From: Ramazzottius varieornatus
Taxonomy: Eukaryota; Tardigrada; Eutardigrada; Parachela; Ramazzottiidae
Length of the DNA stretch: 64,000 nt
NCBI GenBank assembly: GCA_001949185.1
Contig: BDGG01000001.1
Location: 8,626,721-8,690,720 of the forward strand
Reading direction: 5' to 3'
Made by a program: the position numbers and the translations under genes. The notes beneath the pieces are model-generated. The model did no database searches and was not told the DNA's origin. It worked only from the letters and a program-made list of their open reading frames with translations. Shown piece after piece: positions 1 through 10,760 of the stretch (its first letter is position 1; the number at the start of each line of letters is the position of its first letter).

Positions 1-56
1 TCGTATCCTTGTTCACTAGGTCTGTCTAACTGTAAATACACGGTCAAAGGAGATAG

Positions 57-486
57 TCAAGCGCGAGCCTGCACAACCAGGGTTTTTCCATGAAGTCCCA
101 AAAGTAGAGCCGTTATCGCACACAGAGAAAAGCTAGAGAAACGTAAGCGTAGAGCGTTTCTGTAGCTGAAACTAGTCACCATGGCCTTCGTAGTCTTTAC
201 CTCTCCGAGGTGTCCGGCTTCAGTAGCGTCGTGTGCTGCTGTGACAACTGCCTTCCGCATTGTCCGGTATTCACTGCATCTTGATTACTTCAGTACCCTC
301 GGTACGCTTTCGATGCAGTACTCCATTCACTAAACAAAACTGCTCGCTCATCTTCGTTTCTTTCCGAGTTTTCGCTGGCGTATCGCCACTGATCACGTCA
401 ATCACTTTCTTGAGATACGCATCTCCCTCCTGTCTTTGGCGCATGTCTTCTGGACTCCTTGGGATCTCGTCCTCCAGGTCCAACAC
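57..486 (-). pseudogene. Ty3/gypsy integrase N-terminal part, frameshifted
   Basis: A frame at 486-271 matches the segment leading into integrase (MSEQFCLVNGVLHRKR-like). The HHCC zinc-binding start (HDATEAGHLGEVKTTKAM) follows in another frame at 260-57, so a frameshift lies near 265. The paired Cys residues are degraded and the catalytic core would lie beyond the window edge. Confidence 0.65.
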
Positions 487-681
487 TTGCGTCCTTCCAA
501 GGCTTCTTGGAATTCCTTTCGTTTTTGTTTCTCCTTCGGCTCACTTTCGCAGGTTTCTCTTTAGTCACATTCACCCCAAAACCATCATTCACAAATATCA
601 CTCCTGTCCATCCTGACGGCGTCGGATTCCTCTTCCAGACCGGCATGCAGTGCACTTCAGCGGTCTCTTCTTTAGCTTTCG

Positions 682-1410
682 TCACTTCCACTTCCGTTTC
701 TTCACCAGTATCCCGACATTCGCAACTTTCCTGCAGCGAAATTGCGTCGTCGTAGACTCCATAATCTGGCATCTGACACTCCTCATTGTAGTCCCTACTT
801 GCGTCCAAGTAGAAAATGCGCCGAATCGGTCGTCTTCTTCGGAGTTTGGCGGGTCGCCTACCGGATGCCGAGAGATGGCGTCAGCATCGGTATGCAAATT
901 CCCTTTCTTGTACACGAATTTGAAGTCAAAATTGACCATGTCCATGAGCCATTTGTTGATCGGTCTGCTTTCCGTCTCGGTCTCCCTTCCACGCCGTAAC
1001 ATGGATACAAGTGGCATGTGGTCGGTTACGACCGTAAATGGCGTACCTTCCAGAAAACGGCGGAACTTCTGAATGCAGTATAAGATCGCTAAGCATTCCA
1101 GCTCAATTGCACTAAACCGCTTCTCCGCTTTGTTCAACGCTCGACTTTTGCTTCCCACAATCTGTCCCTCCTGTAGAAGTATTCCTCCAATGCCCAATCC
1201 CGAAGCGTCAGTCCGAAGAACACGAGGCTTTGTGGGGTCGAAATGGGTAATCAAACGGTCCGTTGAGATTATATCCTTCAGTTTCAGAAACGCTTGCTCC
1301 TCCGCTTCAGGTCCGCGTTGAGTTTCAACTTCTACTGCAAAGGTGCCGTTAACATTACGAAATTCGGGATGAATGCGCGGTAGAATCCAGCCAATCCTAC
1401 GGAACCCCAT
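682..1410 (-). pseudogene. Ty3/gypsy RNase H domain
   Basis: After a short connection block (SDRLITHFDP-like) the frame has the RT-RNase H-type stretch VLRTDASGLGIGGIL (catalytic Asp), the AEKRFSAIELECLAI block (catalytic Glu), FTVVTDHMPL (catalytic Asp) and a C-terminal DADAISRHP motif. All main RNase H acidic positions are present. The tail loses recognisable sequence after about 850. Confidence 0.85.
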
Positions 1411-1430
1411 AAGTCAGCGACTGTCCTGGG

Positions 1431-2126
1431 TCATGGGTACTTCGCGAGTGCACTGATCCTGTCTGGGTCAATCTTGTGTCCTTCTCCGCTAAGAATATGT
1501 CCGAGGTAACGAATTGCACGTTGACCAAAGAAACATTTCTCCGGGTTGATAGTGAGTCCATGTTGGGCGAGTCGCTCGAGAACTTCCTGCATGTTGGCCA
1601 TGTATTCCTCGTACGTCTCCCCGAAGACAATAATATCGTCTATATGCACAAAACACTCCTTCCAGACAAGGCCTTCCAGAGCGTGCATCATAGCCCGCTG
1701 AAACGTGGCTGGTGCATCGCAAAGACCAAACGGCATACGTATGAACTCAAACAGTCTCATGCTGCAGCTGAAAGCAGTTTTCGCTTGGTCGTCAGGATGA
1801 ACCGGTATTTGATAGAAACCATTCGCCAAATCCAGGGTCCCGAAATACTTTGCTTTCCCAATCGAATGCATGATATCGTCGATGATCGGAAGTGGAAAAC
1901 TGTCCTTCACTGTCATGTTATTAAGCTTCTGGTAATTCACACAGAGCCTCAGCTTGTCTGTTCCTTTCTTCGGCACGAGTACTACCGGCGCCGACCATGG
2001 TCTTTTGGATGGTCCGATGACTCCTGTCTTCAACCATTCCTTGATCTGTTTTTCAGTCGCTACCCGCTCTGGGATGCTTTGTCGAAGGTACTTGTAAGAC
2101 TTGCTGGGCTTGCTGTTGGGGAGCAA
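1431..2126 (-). pseudogene. Ty3/gypsy reverse transcriptase
   Basis: RT palm and fingers motifs are easily read: PVVLVPKKG, LRLCVNYQKLN, the LDLANGFYQIPV block, FEFIRMPFGLCDAPATFQR, the catalytic box HIDDIIVFG (two Asp present, usual Tyr replaced by His), and YLGHILSGEG. This is the Ty3/gypsy type. The frame ends at 1431 and RNase H continues in another frame, so RT and RNase H are no longer continuous. Confidence 0.9.
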
Positions 2127-2766
2127 TTCTATGCGGTGGGTGTACGGGGTTCGTTGTAGTGAATTCCTTGCCTGGAACTGGAAAGACTGGATTCTTTTTC
2201 AGAATCTCTCTCAGGTGGTCCTTCTCCTCCTGCGTCAAATGAGGGTGCTTCGTCTCAATTTTCGCCCAAGCTGTGTCGAGAAAATTTTCCCGTAGTTGCT
2301 TGTCCTCTTCACTAATCGCTACGTTATTTGCATAGAGCGCGTTGACACACTGCATTGTAGACATTCTGCGATCCGGGGTCTTTTCAACCTTCTTTTCATT
2401 CACAAGTAGCATCATGAACGGAATTCCGGATGGCAGAACATTCCTAACTTTCGCAGTGTTATAGACAATTACATAGCATTCGTTCTTCTTGACATAGACA
2501 TACTGGTGAGGGACTTTGATTTTGAGGTGTTCCGTCGTCATCTTCCCGGGACTAGCTATGTAAACTCCATCCTTGATGCCTCCGTGTCCGTACCCATTCT
2601 GATTCACGCGTACTTTCAGCTTGAACTTGTTGGAATATCGTAAGGAATATGGTGGCAGGCATCGTCCTCCCGTCTGTAACCATGTGACCTTCCTCCCCCT
2701 GGACTTTTTGTCGTTCCTCATACTGCTTCTCCCAGATCGAAGACACCTTCTCCCAGATCGAAGCAA
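2053..2766 (-). pseudogene. Ty3/gypsy Pol linker between protease and reverse transcriptase
   Basis: This frame carries the segment that normally precedes the RT: a block like HLREILKKNPVF followed by a His-Arg-Ile run close to the RT start. The reading frame must shift near 2120 to enter the RT frame (2126-1431), where the next conserved stretch begins. That is a clear frameshift relative to an active element. Confidence 0.65.
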
Positions 2767-2809
2767 CGGTCCTGGTAAATATCGTCGGCGGTTTCCGGGT
2801 CTCTGAATC

Positions 2810-3217
2810 TCACAGTGTTCTTCGATGGTGTGATACTTCCTCAGTGTTGACCTTCACGACCGATTTTCGCTGCCCATTCGTCCCATATTCCTCTTCGAAA
2901 CATGGCACCCTCACGTTATTCCTTCCAACCAATTCGCCTGTCTTGAAATCCAATAGCAAGTCCTGACCGTTGAGAACATCTGTCCCGATGAGTGGCATCC
3001 CCAACCCATCCATAACGTCGGACCACACAACCCACACGTTGACGTGGTAGTCGCTACCTGCCAGACGAATAACGATTCCTTCCTTCGAAACTGGCACCTG
3101 AGACTTTTTGGTTACTCCATAGATGGCTATGTGTTTAAGTGGGCTTTTGTGGCGAATTTCCAAGTCCTTGGCTGTCCAGTTCGGAATAAGGGTCGTTTCT
3201 GCGCCTGAATCTATCAT
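2810..3217 (-). pseudogene. Retroviral-type aspartic protease of Ty3/gypsy element
   Basis: The frame begins with the active-site motif DSGAETTLIP (one catalytic Asp per subunit; the family works as a dimer) and about 75 residues later has the flap/hydrophobic strand region PLIGTDVLNG. The same frame stays open upstream to about 3290, so 3217 is only the first Met. It would cleave the Gag-Pol polyprotein. The next coding block (2766-2053) is in another frame. Confidence 0.8.
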
Positions 3218-3439
3218 AACAATGCACTCTTTGCCGTTGATGGCACCACGGACCCTAGTGTAACCAACACGACTAAAGCAACGGCTCAGATTTACTCATA
3301 TTGGTAGCAACTTCGAAAAACATCAAATATTTCAGGATTATAACTGCTCAGGAGGCCGAGGAAAAAATAGCTACGCTCATAATTTTTAAAACCAGAAGCA
3401 ATGACGGTGTTCATCTCACTAGCGAGTCTCTGATGTGCT

Positions 3440-4851
3440 TCTTCAGGGCAATCTTCTCGTCTTTGTCCATGCTGGCTTCTTGTACCACACCGGATTCAGA
3501 ACTTGTAGGCTCGCTTCCTCCTTCGCTTTTACCCATTGGTCTGCGAACTTTAGCCTTGTTACCGCATTCGGGTAGGGCCCAAGAGGCTCAGTCGGCATTT
3601 GTCCAGGACTATAGGAGACGGGAAACTTTTGATACAGTCTTGGGTTCGGCGGGCGTACTCCAGGTTCCATTCCGTATCCGTACGGAACGCAAGGGCGTAG
3701 TCGTATTCGGAAAATTCTCGTGGCGCGTTGGGTGTGTCCTCACCCCATCTCTCATTCATATCGGCATGTTCCAGCAGTTCTTTCGAGACAAGATCGTCCA
3801 TCGCTAACTTGTGGGTTCGCTGGATCTTGGTCAAGGCTTTGTTCAACCTCTTCTTTTCTTTCCTGTTGGTCGCATGAGCCAATCTATTTTCTAGATCGGT
3901 TCCCATATCATTGTCGGAGGTCTGCACACTACCGACTACCGACTTCGAGGTTGTTGACCATCGTTGGGGGATCTTGACAGACCCTGAATGACGTTGGCTG
4001 GCTACCCGGGCCTTCATCCCGAGAATCCATTCCCTGGCGTAGTCGATCCTCTTGATAGGCTGCTTCTTCGGACTGGTCATCTGCAGTGCTTTGCACCTCT
4101 TTTTGGGGTGGTGTTCTCACTGTCTTTGAGCTTCTTCGTTCCAGAACGGTGACATCTTGCTCCAAGTTGACAGGAAGGCTTGAAGGCAATCCCGGCTCGT
4201 GTGGCTTTTTCGGTCTTGTGGCCGGTTCCTTCCGTCGTGGTAGTTCAATGTGGTTCGCTTCACCAGTGGCTTGGCTTGGGGATCTGGTTCGGCGAGCTTC
4301 GTGGGCAGCTTGGGCGACATTGACCGACGTTAGCCTTTCGTCGTAGACCGGAAACATCTGCACTGGTATATTCCATTGATTCCGGACCAGGTCGTTGATC
4401 GCTTCGTCTAAAGAGACGAAAGTAAATTTGGATGGGTACTGAGACGAAGGCAACTTGACGGCCTGGTCAAACTCCAAGTAGAGCTCAGCTTCCTGCTCGC
4501 TTGATGGGTCGTCTTTGGCTAGATTTTGGTCGAGCTTGCTGCCGTGATAGTTCTTGAGAATTGATTGGTGAGTTGGTGGAGTGATGGCTGTGAAAGGACC
4601 AGGTTTGCATGCTGGATCCTTCCTGGTGTCCTTCTTTGGAGTAATGGGCACCCCAAAAGAGATGCTGGCTTGCGTGACGTCACGCTCCAAGGTAGCAGTC
4701 CATGTATCACGGATGTGTCCGCTTTGCGTAGTGTGATTTGCCTGCATTTCTCGGCCTGCCCACATTCCACAAATGATACCAAACGGATGCGATGAGGAAA
4801 ATCGTCTGTCATATGCCTCATCGCTTCCGTATCGCATGTCCGGGAGGGCAT
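3440..4851 (-). pseudogene. Ty3/gypsy gag-like region
   Basis: Three overlapping minus-strand frames (4837-3929, 4080-3559, 3670-3443) carry a charged, Pro- and Gln-rich protein, with a likely shift between frames near 4.0 kb. I see no CCHC zinc knuckle. The assignment as Gag is by position upstream of the protease; the sequence itself is not recognisable. It would form the capsid of the element if intact. Confidence 0.55.
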
Positions 4852-5216
4852 TCAGAATGTTTGGGGGAAGCGGAAGTTTGGGGGAAGCGGAAGTGTCGAC
4901 TGATACTGATTCGCAGTTTTCTTACACGCATCCGCAGTTCGAAAAGTTAGCCTACAGACAATGAGAATCCTACATCGTTTATAATTTTGGATGCTCAATA
5001 GAGAAGAAAAGGGAGGCTAGTTGAACGAACAGCGAGACTTTTCACAAAGGTTCATCATCAGATTCGAAAACTAGGTCTTTGGATTGTACTCCTGAAGTAC
5101 CCTGGCCGGGGTCCATACTCTTTCTCATGCTGTACAGCCGTCTGCCAAAGCCGTGACCACTTCGGTACTGGTGACTCTTGCTCGCTCGTTATGCATGGAA
5201 ACCGGATGAAAAGAGT
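4852..5216. other. Intergenic stretch, nothing recognised
   Basis: Between the gag-like region and gene A. It may include the 5' LTR or leader of the gypsy element, but no repeated copy is present in the window to define an LTR. Confidence 0.4.
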
Positions 5217-8006
5217 TTATCCAACCTGAGAAGAATCATTGCCATTAGAAATAGAACTTGAACTTGAACGAGCGGTAGACGAAAATCCTCTTACCACGAT
5301 GTCAGTAACGACACCGTTTCCCAGGGCCGCCCGAAGCCCAAATCCACGACCCACGAACAAATCCAGAGCGTTGTGCGTTGGACCAAAGAACAGTAGGGCC
5401 AAATCGACCGCGTCGATTAACGGGTTCCTATGGAGTTCACTCTTGAAGGTTTTGAAACGAGTGCCGCAGACCCACACGTTGCTTCGAGGGAACAGTTCCA
5501 CCTTGCCGAAGCCTCCCGTCTTCAGTGACAGCCTGGTCTTCTCCAGAATTCTACGCTGATTAGAATTCAGCTCGCCCACAAAAACTGAGTTAGTTTTTTG
5601 TACCTAAAGAACTGCAGAAAATTTTCATAAATTTTCTGTGTATGTCTATGTAACCTGTTGAAGTACGAGTCGTCTCGAAAGGGAGAAAGTTTCCGCGGCT
5701 AAACACAGGTCTGGGAGCTGTCTTCGGAGACTGTGCTTGAGTGGGGATCGAAGAACTTGGAATTCCGATTACGGAGTGTAACTCCTGATGGCTGAAGGAG
5801 TTACCTGCAAATGTATGAAGTCGGTCGTATATATGAAGGTGCATTGTACGATAAAGATTTCGAACATACTAGACTGTTTCGGTAGTTTAACTGAAATTTC
5901 TGTGCAGTGACGGTATGGGCCACTTCTTCCTGACCATGGTTTGAGGTAAGATGGCTTGGACCACCAAGACTGCCCTGAACCTCTCCCCTGAGAAGTCGTT
6001 GGAACAGAATCTGTACAGCGTAATTTCATGCTAAATTGAAAGACGGAACAAGAACTTACTTGGTGACAGTCGCTGGTGTTTTCCGGGTACTTCCTTGTTC
6101 CCTGAAAGCAAAAGATCAGATGCGGAAAAAAAAATAATCGAGAACGAAAGCATGTTGTTCTGCTCATCTTGATTGTTATCTGGATAAGGGGTATACCCCG
6201 AAGAGGCTTTGACCAGCTCATGCGGCGATTTTGTCGCATGAGCTAACAGAGTCTTCTGGGTAGCCGATGGAACTGCAACCCAACAGTATAGGATTCATTT
6301 GACAGTACTATGCTGACGAACCTACCAGCAGACATCGACGGCTCTTCGTTGCTGTCAGAGTCCGACAAGGTCCGCCGCCTGAACAGCTTTGAGCCTCTTC
6401 TGCGGTTATCGCTTTCACCTCCTAACAAAACGCACGCGTATTTCGGGCTTTTAATGATTGATTAAAAAAGGGTATTGCTTTATTCTTCAGTTTTAATTTG
6501 CTGATCGAAAAGTGGTCAATTTACCTAGTGTCATCTTCTTGTCTCACTCTCCACAAACAGTCATGGCGCTCGACACTGCAGCTGGCGGTGATGATGCACG
6601 TTGGTCGAGAAATTTCCACGATGCTGCACCAGTCTGATCGTTAACTATTCACATAAATCGATACCAAGGTTCAGTTTAACAAATTGAGATGAATTCAGTT
6701 GGCAGCAGAATCGAATGTCTTACTGGACAGAATTTGTGCATCACCAGGATCGAGAGGAATATACCCCGGAACATGCTGTCTGGTCACCGCAACATCTGAC
6801 AATTTTGAAGGCATCGGGAAAATGTACTATAAAAATTTTCGATGGTCATGAGCGTGAAATCAGCGAGTTACCTTTCATGGCGACAGTGGGCTTGGGCGGA
6901 CAAGATTATCGTCCGAGGTTCAGCGGTTTGTTGTCGAGATCACCTGTTTGATAACAGGAAGTATTGTCACGTAAGCATCAAAGAGGTCGGGAATGCCGAC
7001 AACAGCGCATCAATCAGTGTTTTCAATCAAGGGTGGCAGCGTCGCCTGGAAAACAAATATTTATATTTCCTTACGTTTTACTGGTGAGCCGGTGAATGGA
7101 TGGAAAAGCGAGCATCTGCTTTTCACACTGGGCGAACGCGGCTTCCGAGTATATTCCCTATCCAAAGTCTGAGCCAACTGAAGCTGTGGGGACGCGGACC
7201 GTTCTATTTGTTCCACTTCCGCCGACTCGCTAACCCAAGCTTCATCTTCGTCGGCGTGTTGTCCATCAGCAGATTCACGGACCAGCTCCGATAAGAAATC
7301 TCGCTCATTCTGAATTTTGGAAGGTGACAACGAACGGGAGGGTTTATTTGCAGCGATTTTCTGAAAACTACTCGATGAGAAAGCACTAACAGCAGAGATA
7401 GCCGTAAAATATGGGAAGCATTTACCATCGCTTTCCCGGCTTGCTCGTCCAGCGTTTTCTGTAGACCTCCAGCTTCAGTTTTGCCCGCAGTGATGATCAC
7501 GACTTTAGCTTTGCAAGACTGCTGCTTTGCGTCCATCTTTCTCGAGTGACGAACGACTATCTGGTCACCCGTAGCTAGGGGCTCGCCGTAGGAAACGACG
7601 TCGTCCACATCCCATTTCTTCGTTGTCGTGACAGCTTTCATATCCAGTGTCAAAGCCATCTTGTCCGGAAACTGAACCACGACGAAGTCTGACAAGACAA
7701 TAGATAGAATACGGGGCATACCCCTCAAGTCATAATTCTCCAAAACGCAACTGGACAAGATGAACGAACCTTTTTTGTAGATGTTCTCTAGTCGACTCTT
7801 CTCTGGGTTTTCGACTTCTTCCACAACGCTCTTCCGCTTCCGAGTTCGCATTGTTGGACCTGAAAGTACAAATGGTGATCCGAACACGGTTTCAAGGATG
7901 ATTGAACGTCCAGTTACTCACCGGAAGTCCCTACATCAGATAGCTTCGCCTGCTTCTTCTCGCCTCCCTCGGACTTTTTGCCTCTGGAAGATCCCGGTTT
8001 TGCCAT
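5217..8006 (-). CDS. Gene A: unnamed spliced gene with basic/low-complexity protein
   Basis: Start ATG at 8006. Exon 1 is 8006-7922 (MAKPGSSRGKKSEGG..., donor GTGAGT), exon 2 7859-7426 (acceptor TTTCAG, donor GTAAAT) and exon 3 from 7360 to about 7073; these joins keep frame. Downstream exon-like blocks with good splice sites and the same strand are 6424-6330, about 6276-6100, about 6012-5900, 5793-5660 and 5606-5217 (stop). I infer they belong to the same gene, but their joins are not proven. Exon 2 has a hydrophobic beta-rich core of about 100 residues; the N-terminus and the middle are Lys/Arg/Ser-rich, suggesting a nuclear protein. I do not recognise the family. Gene B starts divergently 458 bp away. 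Confidence 0.5.
6715..6951 (+). CDS. Short ORF antisense to gene A, doubtful
   Basis: A 78-residue ATG-initiated frame with protein-like composition (MSYWTEFVHHQDREEYTPEH...). It lies inside a presumed intron of gene A on the other strand. No homolog is recognised and no splice partner found. It may be chance. Confidence 0.2.
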   Translation: MSYWTEFVHHQDREEYTPEHAVWSPQHLTILKASGKCTIKIFDGHEREISELPFMATVGLGGQDYRPRFSGLLSRSPV

Positions 8007-8463
8007 ACTTGCAATACGGAACACAGGAAACTTCGTCAAGATGCAGCCTCACCTTTAACTGTAATTAGGATCAGCTCTGAAATTACTCCAGAATAATCGA
8101 GAAAAAAAAGACTAAAATTTTCAAGCACGAAGTACCGCTACCGCTAACGGCTTACAAGGGGTACACCCGATGATCATCCGGACCGGGAAATGCAAAACGT
8201 GTGACAGACCAGGGTACAAATTTCCCGAACACCACATGTGTTTGGATCCAAAACCCAGGTTTTTGGTCAGAAAACTTTCTAGCCAGGGAAAATTTCGCCC
8301 AAAGCAAATGGTCGGTTGAAATTTGGTATTCGGCCTACTGACTACAACAATGTGTGCGCTTACACGTCCTACTGCGCTGCGAAATCTCTAGTCGAAGACC
8401 TCCTTGTTTTCTTCCAGAGTTTGTTTTCTCGTTTGAACTATCAAGATAACTATACCTCATAAC
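8007..8463. promoter_or_regulatory. Shared intergenic region of divergent genes A and B
   Basis: 457 bp separate the ATG codons of gene A (minus) and gene B (plus), so a bidirectional promoter is inferred from position only. No TATA-like box or other element is clearly placed. Confidence 0.3.
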
Positions 8464-9012
8464 ATGGAACGGAAAAGATCACACCGGAAATCCTCTGCGC
8501 ACTGGATCGCTGATACTGAAGGCCGGATCAAGAGTCGAAAACTGCTGCGTTGTCGGGGCCCGGAAGCTGACGTATGAATCAAGCAGCCATTGGTGTTATT
8601 ACGAATACAAATAATATCATTTTTTTAGGTTACCGTCCAGGCACCGGAAGGAAGCGAGTCAGATATTGACAACTCGATATCGTACGTAAATGAAGCCTTC
8701 TTCCAGGCCAACGGACCCGATCCTGTCGATAGCGATAAAGAGACCGATGCGGGAGTGTACTCCACGGATGATGCTTCGGAAGACTCGGAAGAGGGAGACG
8801 AAGACATCGTAAGAGACAAAGAAACCTTTGTTGTGGTTGTTGGTTTCTTGAAAGACATCCAAGGCATGGCGAGAATACATCAGGAGAAGATGCTTCAGCA
8901 CATCAGCAGTCATCACAAAAGACTGCCGAATTTCCCAAGTAACTTGTATTACATGGACAAATTTCTAAGGCCCTACTACCTGACGCCTCTCAAGCACTTA
9001 TTCTGCCTTTAA
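8464..9012 (+). CDS. Gene B: two-exon gene for acidic 163-residue protein
   Basis: Exon 1 8464-8571 (36 codons, MERKRSHRKSSAHW...) and exon 2 8629-9012 (stop TAA) join in frame over a 57 bp intron (GTATGA ... TTTTTTTAG). The product has a basic N-terminus, a strongly acidic Asp/Glu/Ser middle (residues about 60-97) and a hydrophobic/aromatic C-terminus (PNFPSNLYYMDKFLRPYY). The basic-acidic layout suggests a nuclear protein; I recognise no family. A GTAAGAG at the end of the acidic block is a possible donor, so the C-terminus could differ. Confidence 0.5.
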
Positions 9013-9119
9013 CACGGAAACCACATAGGGCTGGCTAGTCAGAATAATGGAGTGATCTCCTGTAGTTCGGAAGCTTGCGAAATCCTTTTGAGCGGAAGGG
9101 AGACAGGCAGAAAGATAGT

Positions 9120-10760
9120 TGGCTCATTCCATACGATCAGTGCAAAAGAAACGCTGTGCTCTTACCTTGAGTCCCCTGTAGGCGAAGATGTGTTTCTGAG
9201 TCGAAAGACCGGAGGTCCGGAGGCTGATACATTTGACCTCCAAGACGGCCAGATGTACCAGCAGCTTCAGATTGGGGCAAACGGTATTTATTGTAAAACG
9301 CAAAAACTGTGCACAGTGACGCATCACAATCCATAATATGTGTCTTCTATCGTTTCATCCAGAAACATTCAGGTATTAACGTACAGTAATGCTATAAAGC
9401 AGCGTCTCGATCGGTGAACTTTCCATCCTTTTGGCTGTTAGGAGTATATTCCACAATCACCTGCGAAAGAGCAATTTAGTGCACGGGCCTTCTCGGCTAC
9501 TAATTTTGAGCAGCGGATAAAAAGGTATCCTGGCTGCTGCGGCAAGATTGTTGCGATCTTCGGAGCAGTTTGCGAGCTCGGTAAGCCAATTCGACAAGAT
9601 GGTTTCCCCCAAGTGGCGCATGTTGTCAGTTCCAATGGCCGGAAGCGTGCGCCGTTTGAAAATCGGTCTTGTCGAACTGTCTGCCGAGCTGACATTTGAA
9701 ACTTATACCACTCTTTTTCCTCTGCCAAGCGGGTAGGAAATGTTAGCCAAGCTTACCTGAACACCAAACATGCTCATCAATCCCGCAAGGCCTCCCTTGG
9801 GTCCAGTACTGCTATTAGCTTCAATGGCGCGAGTGTTGTCGCCGGTGGAAGGAGACGCGTTGTCGTGCTTCTTCTGCTTGAGCAGCCCAGCTCCGGCACG
9901 GCGGCACCCACAGCTCTTCTGGCGATAAGTGATTGGAGCAACAGTTTCACATCTTCTACTGTGAGACTAGTATACATCTGACCCTAAAGAAAGCAGCGAA
10001 ACGAATTACCAAGCAAGATTCTTGACAAAGCGTAAACGAGGATTCTTGTCGATATTCCTCACCTCTTTTCGTCGAAAAGATGCACAGTTCAGGATAGTTC
10101 GGCTTGGGTCCTTTCCCGAATGCAGCTTGTGATACAGCTCACCTTCGATATCCAGAGCAACTTCGTCGCAGTTGCTTCGCACTGGAACATCGATCACCGT
10201 CGGCGAACAAGTCGAAGAGGGATCATAAATGCGAGAAGCAAACATAAAGTCCGTAAATTCAGGTAGATTAGCGTTACGGCTGAGCACAGCCGTTTAAATG
10301 TGATGTTGTTGGCTGGCCGTACGATTGGCCTGGCTCTGACTTGGAAATTTTACTTTTTCTTCTCGAACCCCATCATGCAAAGCGCAGTTACTTGATTGAG
10401 CTCTTGAATGGCTGCTTTCACTTCCCCGGGAAAGGCTATTTGCCACAGGGTATGCTTTGCACCGCGCCACAGCGATACGGAAGTCACTGTCAAAATTTTT
10501 TAATTAGGGCTGGTGCCATAATATTGCAGTGGGTGCCTTTGTCCATTGTTCTCTGCTTGCCTGACCGCCGCTTGCAGATCGATATCTTGCTGAACGATCT
10601 CATCTTCTGATGCTGAATTGGGAATTTCTGCTGTAATGTCGAGATCTGCTGACTCGTTGACTACTTGATCGGATGATGAACTCCCTTCCGATGAACTCCC
10701 GGCTTTCCTCATCCCGAATAATTCGGAGATGCATAGTGAGACTTTTCCGTGGTCACTACA
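9120..10760 (-). CDS. Gene C: unnamed spliced gene with Cys-rich motif
   Basis: Exon-like blocks on the minus strand: about 10733-10500 (Ser/Glu-rich, acidic), about 10493-10405 (TTGACAG acceptor, CAA|GTAACTG donor), about 10278-10010, about 9953-9758 (CAG|GTAAGC donor) and about 9330-9165 (AAG|GTAAGA donor). The join 10010/9953 creates an in-frame block NPRLRFVKNLACRRCETVAP with a CxxC...CxC arrangement, possibly a zinc finger, followed by a Lys/Ser/Thr-rich tail. The segment before it faintly resembles a TFIIS-type central domain, but not enough to name it. Start and end are not fixed. An intron near 9.6 kb holds one copy of the CAAGTGGCGCACG palindrome. Confidence 0.4.
9590..9682. repeat. 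Palindromic CAAGTGGCGCACG element
   Basis: Foldback copy flanked by inverted GACAAGAT and TCTTGTCG, with inner arms CAAGTGGCGCATG and GAAGCGTGCGCCGTTTG. It lies in a presumed intron of gene C. See the family finding. Confidence 0.8.

Larger units (their letters stand above)
1..4850 (-). mobile_element. Ty3/gypsy LTR retrotransposon, decayed internal region
   Basis: Read on the minus strand, the domains follow the Ty3/gypsy order: gag-like region (about 4850-3440), aspartic protease (3217-2810), reverse transcriptase (2126-1431), RNase H (1410-682) and the start of integrase (486-57). The pieces sit in different frames and are separated by frameshifts and stops, so the copy is not intact. I found no LTR pair; the 3' end lies beyond base 1. 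The order RT-RNase H-integrase separates it from copia (integrase before RT) and from DIRS (no integrase). Confidence 0.9.

Noticed and set aside
9124-9336. Plus-strand 94-codon ORF
   Set aside because: Overlaps a gene C exon candidate on the minus strand that has a proper donor; no own motif.
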